Part shown: positions 17,133 to 25,552 of the stretch, one piece after another
Numbering within the stretch: position 1 is the stretch's first letter
Layout of the letters: each line of letters opens with the position of its first letter
Assembly (NCBI RefSeq): GCF_000384295.1
Contig: NZ_KB913037.1
Coordinates: 1,593,975-1,657,974 of the forward strand
Length of the DNA stretch: 64,000 nt
Direction: 5' to 3'
DNA from: Amycolatopsis balhimycina FH 1894
GTDB lineage: Bacteria > Actinomycetota > Actinomycetes > Mycobacteriales > Pseudonocardiaceae
Position numbers and translations under genes: made by a program
Notes under the pieces: generated by a model
What the model saw: the letters and a program-made list of their open reading frames with translations, nothing else
The model's database searches: none
What the model was told of the DNA's origin: nothing

Positions 17133-18019
17133 CGATACAGCCGACACGGCCCGCCCGGCTCGACGTGTCCGCGACCCACACCGCGCTGCCCGTGCTGCGC
17201 CGGCCCCGGCTGCCCTTCAGTCCCTGGCACCTGCTGCTCGTGCCGCTGGCGCTGCTGTTCGCGGCGCCGCTGGTGTGGCTGCTGCTCAGCTCCGTGATGA
17301 GCAACGCCGAGATCAACCGGTTCCCGCCCGCGCTGTGGCCGTCCCATGTGGACTTCTCGGGGTACCGCTATGTCCTCGACAACGCGCTGTTCGTGCGCTG
17401 GTTCACGAACTCGCTGATCGTCTCGGCGGTGACCGTCGTGTCGAACCTGCTGTTCGGCACGCTGGGCGGGTACGCGTTCGCGCGGATGCGGTTCACCGGC
17501 TCGCGGACACTGCTCGCGCTGATGGTCGCGACGATGGCGATCCCCTTCCAGCTCACCATGATCCCGACGTTCCTGGTGATGAAGAAGCTCGGCCTGATCG
17601 ACACCCTCGGCGCGCTCATCGTGCCGTCGCTGGTGACGCCGTTCGCGGTGTTCCTGCTGCGCCAGTTCTTCCTGTCGCTGCCCCGGGAGCTCGAAGAGGC
17701 GGCGTGGATCGACGGCTGCTCGCGGTTGCGCGTGCTGTTCACCATTGTGCTTCCGCTGTCGCGGCCCGCGCTGAGCACGGTGGCCGTGCTGACGTTCCTC
17801 AGCACGTGGAACGACCTGACCTGGCCGCTGATCGCCGTCAACCACGACACGACCTACACGCTGCAGCTGGGGCTCACGACGTTCCAGGGCCAGCACCACA
17901 CGAACTGGGCCGCGGTGATGGCGGGCAACGTCATCACCGTGCTGCCCGTGCTGCTGGCCTTCCTCGGCGCGCAGAAGACGTTCATCCAGTCGGTCACTTC
18001 CAGCGGGCTCAAGAGCTGA
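17129..18019 (+). CDS. Sugar ABC transporter permease, MalG type
   Basis: The ATG at 17129 overlaps the stop of the MalF-type gene. The 296-residue product has six membrane spans, the MalG-typical FTNSLIVS region and an EAA loop LEEAAWIDGCSRLRVLFTIV. It forms the channel with the preceding permease. It is followed 32 bases later by the GH4 gene, which likely processes the imported sugar. Confidence 0.9.
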   Translation: MTIQPTRPARLDVSATHTALPVLRRPRLPFSPWHLLLVPLALLFAAPLVWLLLSSVMSNAEINRFPPALWPSHVDFSGYRYVLDNALFVRWFTNSLIVSAVTVVSNLLFGTLGGYAFARMRFTGSRTLLALMVATMAIPFQLTMIPTFLVMKKLGLIDTLGALIVPSLVTPFAVFLLRQFFLSLPRELEEAAWIDGCSRLRVLFTIVLPLSRPALSTVAVLTFLSTWNDLTWPLIAVNHDTTYTLQLGLTTFQGQHHTNWAAVMAGNVITVLPVLLAFLGAQKTFIQSVTSSGLKS

Positions 18020-18051
18020 CTGTCCACTTCGCACAATCGGATCGGATCTCC

Positions 18052-19359
18052 ATGCCTACCAAGATCACCTTCGTCGGCGCGGGCAGCGTCGTGTTCACCC
18101 AGGGCCTCCTGGCAGACCTGTTCGCCTACCCGGAGCTGGACGGCGTGCACGTCGCCCTGCACGACATCGACCCGGACCGGTTGGCGACCGCATTGGCCGC
18201 GGCCCAGCGGATCGCCGCCGTGCGGGGCGTCAAACCGGTGCTCACCGCGCACGCGGACCGCCGGGAAGCGTTGTCCGGCGCGGACTTCGTCGTGAACATC
18301 GTCCAGATCGGCATGGGAGAGGCGACGCACACCGACTTCGAGGTCCCGGCGCGCTACGGCGTGCGCCAGACCATCGGCGACACCCTCGGCATCGGCGGGA
18401 TCTTCCGCGCGCTGCGGACGTTCCCCTTCCTCAAGGCGCTCGGGGCGGACATCGCCGACGTCTGCCCGGAGGCCTGGCTGCTGAACTACACGAACCCGAT
18501 GGCGATGAACGTCCAGTACCTGAGCGAAGCCACCGCGCTGACGCGGGTCGTCGGGCTGTGCCATTCGGTGTACTGGACCGTGCACGGGCTCGCCGAGCTC
18601 ATCGGGGTGCCGTTCGACGAGGTCACCTACGTCGCGGCCGGCGTCAACCACCAGGCGTGGGTGCTGCGGTTCGAGCACGCGGGCGCCGACCTCTACCCGC
18701 GGCTGCGGGAGCTGGCCGAGTCCGACGAGCAGCTGCGGCGGCGCGTCCGGTTCGACATGCTGCGACGGCTCGGCTACTACCCGACGGAGACCAGCGAGCA
18801 CTCGGCCGAGTACGTGCCCTGGTACCTCAAGCACGACAGCGAGATCGAGCGCCTGCGGTTGCCGATCGGGGACTACCTCGGCATCGTCGCGGAGAACGAA
18901 GCCGAGTACGAACGGACCCGGCGGGCGATCGCGGCCGACGAGCCGCTGCCGGTCGAAGGCACCGGCGAATCCGCGCCGCAGATCATCCACAGCCTGGTCA
19001 CCGACACCCCCCGGACCGTCTACGGCAACGTCGTCAACCGGGGCCTGATCGAGAACCTGCCCTCCGGCGGCGTGGTCGAGGTGCCGTGCCTGGTCGACGG
19101 CACCGGCGTCCGGCCGACCCGGATCGGCGCGCTGCCGCCGCAGCTGGCGGCGCTCAACCGGACGTACCTGAGCGTCGACGACCTCGTCGTGCGCGCGGCC
19201 GTCGAAGACGACCCACGCCACATCCGCCACGCGGCGATGACCGACCCCGCCACGGCGGCCACGCTGCCGGTCGAGCGGATCTTCGAGCTGTGCGACGACC
19301 TCGTCCGCGCCCACGGCGACCGGCTCCAGCCCGCCCTGCGCGCCGTCCTCGGCCACTGA
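18052..19359 (+). CDS. GH4 NAD+/Mn2+-dependent alpha-glycosidase (MelA/AglA type)
   Basis: The 435-residue product starts with a Rossmann fold (ITFVGAGSVVF, GAGS 9-12) typical of GH4, whose members use NAD+ redox chemistry to cleave glycosidic bonds. It has the NYTNPM motif (145-150), the metal ligands Cys170/His171 in GLCHS, and His200 in GVNHQAW. These features match alpha-galactosidases and alpha-galacturonidases of the family. It has no signal peptide, so it acts inside the cell on sugars delivered by the ABC importer it follows. Beside a polygalactosaminidase it could be an alpha-galactosidase for galactose units of galactosaminogalactan, or an alpha-galactosaminidase; the latter would be a new activity for GH4. 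Confidence 0.88.
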   Translation: MPTKITFVGAGSVVFTQGLLADLFAYPELDGVHVALHDIDPDRLATALAAAQRIAAVRGVKPVLTAHADRREALSGADFVVNIVQIGMGEATHTDFEVPARYGVRQTIGDTLGIGGIFRALRTFPFLKALGADIADVCPEAWLLNYTNPMAMNVQYLSEATALTRVVGLCHSVYWTVHGLAELIGVPFDEVTYVAAGVNHQAWVLRFEHAGADLYPRLRELAESDEQLRRRVRFDMLRRLGYYPTETSEHSAEYVPWYLKHDSEIERLRLPIGDYLGIVAENEAEYERTRRAIAADEPLPVEGTGESAPQIIHSLVTDTPRTVYGNVVNRGLIENLPSGGVVEVPCLVDGTGVRPTRIGALPPQLAALNRTYLSVDDLVVRAAVEDDPRHIRHAAMTDPATAATLPVERIFELCDDLVRAHGDRLQPALRAVLGH

Positions 19360-19450
19360 CGCGCGTGATCTGCCACCCCGGCGGCGGCTGTCAGTGCCAT
19401 CGTCCTGCGGGAGCATGGAACACCGGCTGTCATCGGACGAAGGAGTTCGC

Positions 19451-20692
19451 ATGGTCACCGCGTTCAACCGTCGTACCGTCCTGGTCACCGGCGCCGGCCT
19501 CACCGCCGGCGCCGCGTTGCCAGGCATCGCCCACGTCGCCCCGGCCGGCCGCGTGGGGTTCACCCTCAACGCCGAGACACTCGACGGCGGCGAGCAGATC
19601 ACGTCGATCACCCTCGAAACCTCCCGGATCGGGCCTCTCGACCCCGCCGGCCTGACCACCGGCACGTTCAGCGTGCACGTGAAGGCGACCAGCCCGATCG
19701 ACACGGGCGGTCAGGACATCGGCTACGACCTCGACCGGCCGGTGACGGCCGCCCTGCTCGACCGCCACGGCAACATCGTCCTCGAGCTGAGCCACGGCGA
19801 AGGCCAGATCGGCGGCGGCACCCTCGGCTACATCGGCAGCAAGGGCCGCAACGTCCGGCTCGACCTCGGCTACACCGTCACGCAGAACACCCCCGTGCGG
19901 CTACGGGACGGCCGGCCGATCTCCTTCGCCGGGTTCAGGCAGGGCCGTTCGGCCAACCCCGAGGTCGACGCCTTCAGCTACCACGCCTCGCGTTCCGGGA
20001 TGAAGTACCGGCTGTACTCCCCCTCGTCCGGACGCGGCCGGCGGCCCTTGATCGTCTGGCTGCACGGCGGCGGCGAAGGCGCTTCCCTGCCCGACAACTA
20101 CTACGACAACGAAACCACGTTGCGCGGCAATCGCGGTGCGCTGGGCTTCGCCACCCCGGAAGCGCAATCGATCTTCGACGGCGCTTACGTGGTCGCACCG
20201 CAAAGCACGTCCGCCTGGATGGACGACGGCCCCCGCTTCGCCCCGCTCATCCACGAGATCATCCAGGACGTGCTCCGCACGCAGCCCGTCGACCCTGCCC
20301 GCATTTACGTCGCCGGGTGCAGCAACGGCGGCTACATGACGGTGAAGATGACCACGGTGTACCCCACCACGTTCGCCGCGTCGGTACCGATCTGCGGAGT
20401 CGTCACGGCCCGGAGGGCGGGCGACCCACCGCTGGTTCCCGACGCCGAGCTGACCGCGATCAGCACGCCCACCTGGCTGGTCGCCTCCCGCGACGACGCC
20501 ACGGTGGACCCGCAGGCCAACACGGTCCACGCGAGCGAGCTCATCCCCCGTGCCACGCTGACGCTCTACGACCACGTCGTCTGGAACGGCCATCAGTTCC
20601 TCGGTCATTTCTCGTGGATCTACGTGGCCCGCAACGACCCGAGTGCCGGCGGTACCCACCTCTGGCAGTGGATGGCCGGCCGGCGTCGCTGA
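19451..20692 (+). CDS. Secreted alpha/beta-hydrolase esterase with N-terminal beta domain
   Basis: Start chosen at ATG 19451 after AAGGAG. It gives a twin-arginine-like leader (FNRRTVLVTGAGLTAGAALPG). Residues up to about 150 look like an Ig-like beta domain, followed by an alpha/beta-hydrolase fold. The oxyanion segment IVWLHGGGEG, the nucleophile elbow GCSNGGYM, an acidic SRDDATVD and a late GHQFLGH supply a Ser-Asp-His triad. The arrangement resembles Thermotoga EstA-like and PHB-depolymerase-like esterases. It follows the GH4 gene by 91 bases on the same strand. It may remove acyl or acetyl groups from the polysaccharide, but that is only an inference from location. Confidence 0.78.
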   Translation: MVTAFNRRTVLVTGAGLTAGAALPGIAHVAPAGRVGFTLNAETLDGGEQITSITLETSRIGPLDPAGLTTGTFSVHVKATSPIDTGGQDIGYDLDRPVTAALLDRHGNIVLELSHGEGQIGGGTLGYIGSKGRNVRLDLGYTVTQNTPVRLRDGRPISFAGFRQGRSANPEVDAFSYHASRSGMKYRLYSPSSGRGRRPLIVWLHGGGEGASLPDNYYDNETTLRGNRGALGFATPEAQSIFDGAYVVAPQSTSAWMDDGPRFAPLIHEIIQDVLRTQPVDPARIYVAGCSNGGYMTVKMTTVYPTTFAASVPICGVVTARRAGDPPLVPDAELTAISTPTWLVASRDDATVDPQANTVHASELIPRATLTLYDHVVWNGHQFLGHFSWIYVARNDPSAGGTHLWQWMAGRRR

Positions 20693-21176
20693 ACCAAGCC
20701 GCGGAGTCGCCGCACGAGGCAATGCTGCCGGCGCTTTCGCTGTCGCCACCCCGGCGGCTGGGCGGGCCCGGCGAAGTCTTGGCAGAGCCGGCCGCAGCGA
20801 TGTCATGAACGACCCTTTCACCTCGTCGGACGAGGTGAAAGGGTCGTTCAAGTGGTCTGGCGAGTCGCCGACCCGGCCGCTTCACCGCCGGCAGCCGAGC
20901 AGGCCGGTTCCGGAGGTCTTGAATGCTTCAGCCGGGCGACCGGAACTCACCGGTACCACTCGACCGGGCCGGAAGACCGTGCAGGGTCCTATTTGGACGA
21001 GACCGTGATCACCGGCGCCGCCTTTCGGAGTAACCCTCGAGGTTCGGCTCGTTCAGGTGAAACATCTTGATCATGTGCGGCGATGTCCGCGTCGTGCGAT
21101 GGATGTGGCGGTTCAGTGGTGTGGTTCTGACGGGCGTCGTGGTTGCGCCGCCGAGGAGAGAAGGCGGTGCCGGCGA
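20693..21176. other. 484-base non-coding gap between converging genes
   Basis: Apart from the long palindrome at 20806-20850 I see no supported gene, RNA or operator here. The palindrome may end transcription of both flanking genes. Confidence 0.6.
20806..20850. repeat. Perfect 45-base palindromic element (TGAACGACCCTTTCA type)
   Basis: Two perfect 22-base arms, the first starting TGAACGACCCTTTCACC and the second ending GGTGAAAGGGTCGTTCA, surround a single central G. It lies in the gap between the converging esterase and TetR genes. It could fold as a very strong hairpin and serve as a bidirectional terminator, or be a copy of a dispersed palindromic repeat. Confidence 0.85.
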
Positions 21177-21770
21177 TCATCGGACGGGCGGCCAGATCGT
21201 CATGATCGAGCGCGCGGTCGACTCGAGCTCGTCTCGGTCGGCGCCGTCGCGGGATCGCATGGACATGCCCAGCACGGTGGTCCAGATCACCGCGGCCAGC
21301 GCGTCCGGCTCCATGTCTCGCGGCAGTTCACCGGCGTCGGCCGCCGCGCGCGTCTCGCGTCGCAGCCGCTCCTGCACGGACGACCGCAACTCGGCGAGCC
21401 GGGCGAGCAGAATCGGCTCCCCGGTCGGCGCCGCCGCGGTGTTCACCATGCAGCCTCTCGGCAGTCCTGGCGTCGAGTAGAACCGCGCGATGCCCAGCAG
21501 CATCGCCGCGATCGCGTCCCGCCTGGCCCCCGGCACCGCGAGCGTCTCGTCGAGGAACTGGACGAAGCTGCCGTAGTACAGGTCCAGCACCTCGAGGAAC
21601 AGAGCGCGTTTGTCCCCGAACGCCGCGTACAGGCTCGGTGGTCCGATGCCCAGGCGGCGGGTCAGGTCGGCGATCGAGGTCGACTCGAACCCCTGCTCCC
21701 AGAACGCCTGCAGCGCACCCTCGAGCGCGACGGTGCGATCGAATCCGCGGGGTCGCCCCAATGCTGCCAT
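21177..21770 (-). CDS. TetR-family transcriptional regulator
   Basis: This 197-residue protein has an N-terminal TetR helix-turn-helix (about 8-60; SIADLTRRLGIGPPSLYAAFGDKRALF) and a helical ligand-binding C-terminus containing LPRGCMVNTAAAP, a stretch common in AcrR-like regulators. It is divergent from the epoxide hydrolase gene with 78 bases between starts, and a symmetric site lies in that gap. It probably represses itself and the hydrolase-reductase pair. Confidence 0.88.
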   Translation of the reverse strand: MAALGRPRGFDRTVALEGALQAFWEQGFESTSIADLTRRLGIGPPSLYAAFGDKRALFLEVLDLYYGSFVQFLDETLAVPGARRDAIAAMLLGIARFYSTPGLPRGCMVNTAAAPTGEPILLARLAELRSSVQERLRRETRAAADAGELPRDMEPDALAAVIWTTVLGMSMRSRDGADRDELESTARSIMTIWPPVR

Positions 21771-21790
21771 GACCCCATTCTAGAACACCG

Positions 21791-21822
21791 ACTACAGATG
21801 TCTGCTAGCCTACTTCTGTAGT
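21791..21822. promoter_or_regulatory. Candidate TetR operator
   Basis: ACTACAGA (21791-21798) and its exact inverse TCTGTAGT (21815-21822), 16 bases apart, lie midway between the divergent TetR and hydrolase genes. A further TTACAGAT copy follows 6 bases later (21829-21836). Confidence 0.55.
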
Positions 21823-21848
21823 CACGATTACAGATCGGGAGCAGCTCC

Positions 21849-22790
21849 ATGAAGCAGGCGTACATCGAGACCAACGGCATCACGCTGAACGTGGTCGAGG
21901 AGGGCGATGGCCCGGCCGTGCTGTTCGTGCACGGCTTCCCCGACGGGTGGCGGGGCTGGCGCAGGCAGATGGCGGCGGTCGCGGCCGCGGGCTACCGCGC
22001 GATATCGCTGGACATGCGCGGCTACGGCGACTCCTCCAAGCCCGAAGACCCCGCGCGCTACACGATCTTCTACGGCGTCGGAGACCTCGTCGGCGTCCTC
22101 TCGGAACTCGGGATCGAGCGCGCCACCCTCGTCGGCCACGACTTCGGGGCGACGGTGAGCTGGAGTGCGGCGATGATGCGGCCGGATCTCTTCGACGCGG
22201 TCTTCTGCCTCAGCGTCCCGCCGGTGCTCCCGGGTGGCCCCAGCATGCTCGAGCGGCTGAAGTCCGCCGGCAAGGAGGACGACTTCTACATGTTCCGGCA
22301 GATGCGGCCCGAGGCCGACCGGGAGTGGGCGGACGCCGCCACGACCCTGCCCGGCATGCTCTACTGGACGTCAGGGCTGCCCGATCCTGCCGAGGCGTGG
22401 GATCCGATGGACCCGAACAAGAGCCTCAACCGGCCGTCGCCGATCGGCATCCCGCCCTTCGCCGACCGGGAGGACGTCGAGGCGGCGATCGCGGGCTTCG
22501 AACGCGACGGCTTCCACGGCCCGCTCAACAGCTACCGCGCCATGCAGCCCTACTTCGACGAGGCGGGAGCCTTCGCCGGGGCGAAGATCCAGCAGCCCGC
22601 CTTCTTCGCGTTCGGCACGGAGGACGGCATGGTCCGGATGCGCGCGTTCAAGGAGGGGGATCTCACCGGGAGCGTGCCGAACCTCGAGGGGTACCTGCCG
22701 ATCGAGGGCGTGGGCCACTGGCCGCAGCTCGAGGCGCCGGAGATCGTGAACGAGGCGCTGGTCGGCTTCCTCCGGAAGAGGAAAGGCTGA
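21849..22790 (+). CDS. Epoxide-hydrolase-like alpha/beta hydrolase
   Basis: The 313-residue product carries the soluble epoxide hydrolase pattern: VLFVHGFPDGW (25-34) for the oxyanion hole, nucleophile Asp98 in GHDFGATVSW, and a C-terminal GVGHWPQLEAP giving the catalytic histidine. An aspartate nucleophile distinguishes it from serine esterases and matches epoxide hydrolases or dehalogenases. It has no signal peptide. A TetR gene is divergent and an NmrA-like reductase gene follows, so it is probably part of an inducible detoxification unit. Confidence 0.85.
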   Translation: MKQAYIETNGITLNVVEEGDGPAVLFVHGFPDGWRGWRRQMAAVAAAGYRAISLDMRGYGDSSKPEDPARYTIFYGVGDLVGVLSELGIERATLVGHDFGATVSWSAAMMRPDLFDAVFCLSVPPVLPGGPSMLERLKSAGKEDDFYMFRQMRPEADREWADAATTLPGMLYWTSGLPDPAEAWDPMDPNKSLNRPSPIGIPPFADREDVEAAIAGFERDGFHGPLNSYRAMQPYFDEAGAFAGAKIQQPAFFAFGTEDGMVRMRAFKEGDLTGSVPNLEGYLPIEGVGHWPQLEAPEIVNEALVGFLRKRKG

Positions 22791-22849
22791 CGGGCCCCGG
22801 CGCGGCCGGTCCCTTCGCACTCATGTCGACTACCACCAGGAGCACCCCC

Positions 22850-23719
22850 ATGAAGCTCGCCGTCTCCGGTGCCTCGGGCCACCTCGGCCGTCAGGTCACC
22901 GCCCTTCTGCTCAACCAGGTCTCGCCCGCCGACGTCGTCCTGCTCACCCGCAGCCCGGACGGACTCGCCGATGCCGCCGCCCGCGGCGCCGACGTCCGGC
23001 CCGCCGACTTCGACGATCCGGCCGGGCTCGCGGAAGCACTCGCGGGCGTCGAGCGCCTGCTGCTCATCAGCACCGACGCGGTCGGCCAGAGCGTGGCGCA
23101 GCACCGGGCGGCCATCGACGCCGCGGTCGCCGCCGGCGTCCGGCACGTGGTCTACACCTCGCTGTACCGCCCGGAGGAGGGCAACCCGGCCGCCGCCGCC
23201 GGCGCGCACCGCGAGACCGAAGAGGCCCTCCGTGCGAGCCCGCTCGCGTGGACGTTCCTGCGCAACAACCTCTACGCCGAGAACCAGATCCAGGCGGTCG
23301 CCCAGGCCGTCGCCTCGGGCCGGCTCGTGACCAACGCGCGGGACGGCGGCATCGCCTACGTCTCCCGCGAGGACTGCGCCGCGGCGGCCGCCGCCGTGCT
23401 GACGAGCGAGGGGCACGCCGGAAAGGCCTACGACATCACCGGGCCCGCCACGGTCTCCGCCGACGACCTCGCCGCACTGGGCACGACGCTGACCGGCGCA
23501 CCGGTCGCGGTCGTCCAGGTCGACGACGACGCGCTGATCGCCGGGCTGGTCGCGCACGGGCTGCCCGAGCCGGCCGCCCCGTGGATCGCGTCCTTCGGGG
23601 TCGCCACGCGCGAAGGCTGGCTCGATCAGCCGAGCACCGCGGTGCAGGACCTCACCGGCCGCGCGCCGGTCTCCCTCCACGACGTGCTGAAGACCCACCT
23701 GGCCGAGCTGACCGTGTAA
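22850..23719 (+). CDS. NmrA-like NAD(P)H-binding reductase (QorB type)
   Basis: The ATG at 22850 follows CAGGAGC and starts MKLAVSGASGHLGRQV, with the nucleotide-binding GASGHLG (7-13). The 289-residue product has the atypical-SDR pattern of NmrA/quinone oxidoreductase 2 proteins (HVVYTSLYRPEE, WTFLRNNLYAEN, AYDITGPATVS). It probably reduces quinones or acts as a redox sensor. It follows the epoxide hydrolase by 59 bases on the same strand and is likely under the same TetR. Confidence 0.86.
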   Translation: MKLAVSGASGHLGRQVTALLLNQVSPADVVLLTRSPDGLADAAARGADVRPADFDDPAGLAEALAGVERLLLISTDAVGQSVAQHRAAIDAAVAAGVRHVVYTSLYRPEEGNPAAAAGAHRETEEALRASPLAWTFLRNNLYAENQIQAVAQAVASGRLVTNARDGGIAYVSREDCAAAAAAVLTSEGHAGKAYDITGPATVSADDLAALGTTLTGAPVAVVQVDDDALIAGLVAHGLPEPAAPWIASFGVATREGWLDQPSTAVQDLTGRAPVSLHDVLKTHLAELTV

Positions 23720-23733
23720 GCCCCGCCGCAAGC

Positions 23734-23774
23734 CGTCGAGGTCCCGGCGGCCGGCGCAGCCGTGGACCTCGACG
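23734..23774. terminator. Bidirectional terminator hairpin
   Basis: Perfect 11-bp arms CGTCGAGGTCC / GGACCTCGACG with a 19-base GC-rich loop lie between the converging NmrA-like and SDR genes. There is no T-run, which is usual in such GC-rich DNA. Confidence 0.6.
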
Positions 23775-23781
23775 GGCGCCC

Positions 23782-24555
23782 TCAGGCTCCGGCGCCGCCG
23801 TCGACCGGGACGATCGCGCCGGTCACCATCGAGGCGCGGTCGCTGAGCAGCCACGCGGCCACCTCGGCCACCTCTCGGGGCTCCGCCATGCGGCCGAGGG
23901 GGGTCGCCGCGTTGTTGGCCTCGACGATGCCCGGGGACACCGCCTCCCACGCGTCGATCATCTCCGTGGCGGTGCCGCCGGGGGTGATGCCGTTCACCCG
24001 GATACCTTGCGGACCCCAGGTCACGGCCGCGGTCTCGGTGATGCTGTTCAGCGCGCGCTTCATGGCGCCGTAGGCGGGAAGCGCGGGGTTCGCGCGGCGG
24101 CTGCCGATGCTGGAGGTGTTGACGATCGCCCCGCCGCCGGTGCGTCGCATGAGTGCGGCCTCGGCGGTCATGGCGGTCCAGTGCGCACGGAAGTTCACGG
24201 CGAACTGCGCGTCGATGTCCTCGTCGCTGGTGGTGTCGAGCGGGCCGGGCGACTGGATCACCGCGCCGTTGTTGAAGGCGCCGTCGAGCCGTCCGTGCAG
24301 CTGCTCCACGCGGTCGACCGCCGCGCGGACGCTCACGCCGTCGGCGAGGTCCAGGGTGACGGCGTCGGCGACGCCGCCGTCCGCGCGGATCTCGGTGACG
24401 ATCCGCTGGAGAGCCTCCGTGCCGCGGGAGGCGAGCACGACGGCGGCGCCCTCGGCGGCGAAGAGCCGGGCCGCGGCGGCACCGATGCCCCGGCTGGCAC
24501 CGGTGATGAACACGACCTTGCCGGTGAGCAGGCCGATCGAATCGCTGTTGGTCAT
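23782..24555 (-). CDS. Short-chain dehydrogenase/reductase
   Basis: This classical SDR of 257 residues has cofactor loop TGASRGIG, FNNGA in place of NNAG, the catalytic Ser in NTSSIGSRR and the YGAMK pair (Tyr and Lys). The C-terminal PVDGG motif is also present. Its substrate is unknown. Its ATG overlaps, on the opposite strand, the first codon of the truncated MmyB-type regulator, so there is no room for an ordinary promoter on that side. This suggests a deletion next to the gene. Confidence 0.87.
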   Translation of the reverse strand: MTNSDSIGLLTGKVVFITGASRGIGAAAARLFAAEGAAVVLASRGTEALQRIVTEIRADGGVADAVTLDLADGVSVRAAVDRVEQLHGRLDGAFNNGAVIQSPGPLDTTSDEDIDAQFAVNFRAHWTAMTAEAALMRRTGGGAIVNTSSIGSRRANPALPAYGAMKRALNSITETAAVTWGPQGIRVNGITPGGTATEMIDAWEAVSPGIVEANNAATPLGRMAEPREVAEVAAWLLSDRASMVTGAIVPVDGGAGA

Positions 24556-25222
24556 GCCTCCAGCGTCACCGCAACCGAGCGCGCTGCGCCTGACCGACGC
24601 CGAGTCCGGCCATCTCCACGTCCTGGCCGGCACCGCGCCGATCGGGTCCGGCACCCACCGCCGCGACGTCCGTCCCAGCATCCTGACGCTCCTGGACCGG
24701 CTCCCGCAGACGGCCGGGTTCGTGATCTCCGCGATCTTCGAAGTCCTCGCGTGGAACGACCTGGCGGCCGCGCTCATGGAAGACTTCGCCGCACTCGCCC
24801 CGCGAGACCGCAACCTCGCGCGCAGGGCGTTCCTCGGGCCGCCGCGTCCCGACGCGGCGCTGTACGGGGTTTCCGACCTCGCCGAGTTCCGGCACCACGT
24901 GGTGATCGAACTGCGGGTCGTCCACGCACGGTACCCCTCGGACCCCGCCGTGACCGGCCTCGTCGAAGAACTCCTCGACGGCAGCCCCGAGTTCGCCCGG
25001 CTCTGGGAACGACGCGACATCCAGGCGACGCCGATGCTCACCAAGACGTTCCGGCACCCGGCCGTCGGCGAGATCACGGTCGACTGCGACTCCCTCACGC
25101 TCGCCGACCGCGACCAGCACCTCGTGCTCTACACCGCACCGCCCGGATCCCGTGACAGCGAGGCACTGGCCCTGCTGAACGTGCTGGGCCCCGAGGGCGT
25201 CCGCGCGAGCGGACCGCTTTAG
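24554..25222 (+). pseudogene. MmyB-type regulator lacking its helix-turn-helix
   Basis: The 222 codons match only the ligand-binding half of MmyB-like regulators (LAWNDLAAALMEDFAAL, ERDxATPM-like RRDIQATPM, FRHPAVGEITVDCDSL). It begins at LRLTDAESGHLHVLAG, which in the intact homologue at 25509-26411 corresponds to about residue 78 (LTFSAEETRHLHSLAA). The DNA-binding domain is thus missing, and the only start overlaps the start of the opposing SDR gene. I read it as a 5'-deleted remnant. A ligand-binding-only product made from ATG 24554 cannot be excluded. Confidence 0.7.
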
Positions 25223-25240
25223 CAATCGTCACCCGCTTAG

Positions 25241-25552
25241 GTGCCGGCCGCGCGCCACAGCGCTCGGAGTGACCGGCTGCGCTTGCACCGCACCACCGCC
25301 GTTCAGGGCCCGGTTTTCGAGAAGTTCCTCGGCATGTCCGACGGCCGCCGGGTGAGCGTCGCCGGAGAACCGGCGATCTGGATCGACCGGCCGCACCAGC
25401 TGATGTACGTCGACCGGGCCGGGGAACGGCGCACCGAAACGGCCCGCCTCGCCGCGCAGTCGCTGATCTGGCAGCGAGGCGCGGTCACCTACCGGCTCGA
25501 AGGCGCGTTCACCCTCGAGGACGCGGTGAAGATCGCGGCGACGGTCTCGTGA
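25241..25552 (+). pseudogene. C-terminal fragment of an anti-sigma/sensor-like protein
   Basis: About 80 codons ending GAVTYRLEGAFTLEDAVKIAATVS resemble the C-terminal domain of actinobacterial membrane-linked anti-sigma or sensor proteins, which end with a similar WQRG..TYRLEG pattern. Nothing like the rest of such a protein precedes it, and the codons before about 25305 look random. Its 3' end runs 44 bases into the opposing MmyB-type gene. Probably a decayed fragment. Confidence 0.4.
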
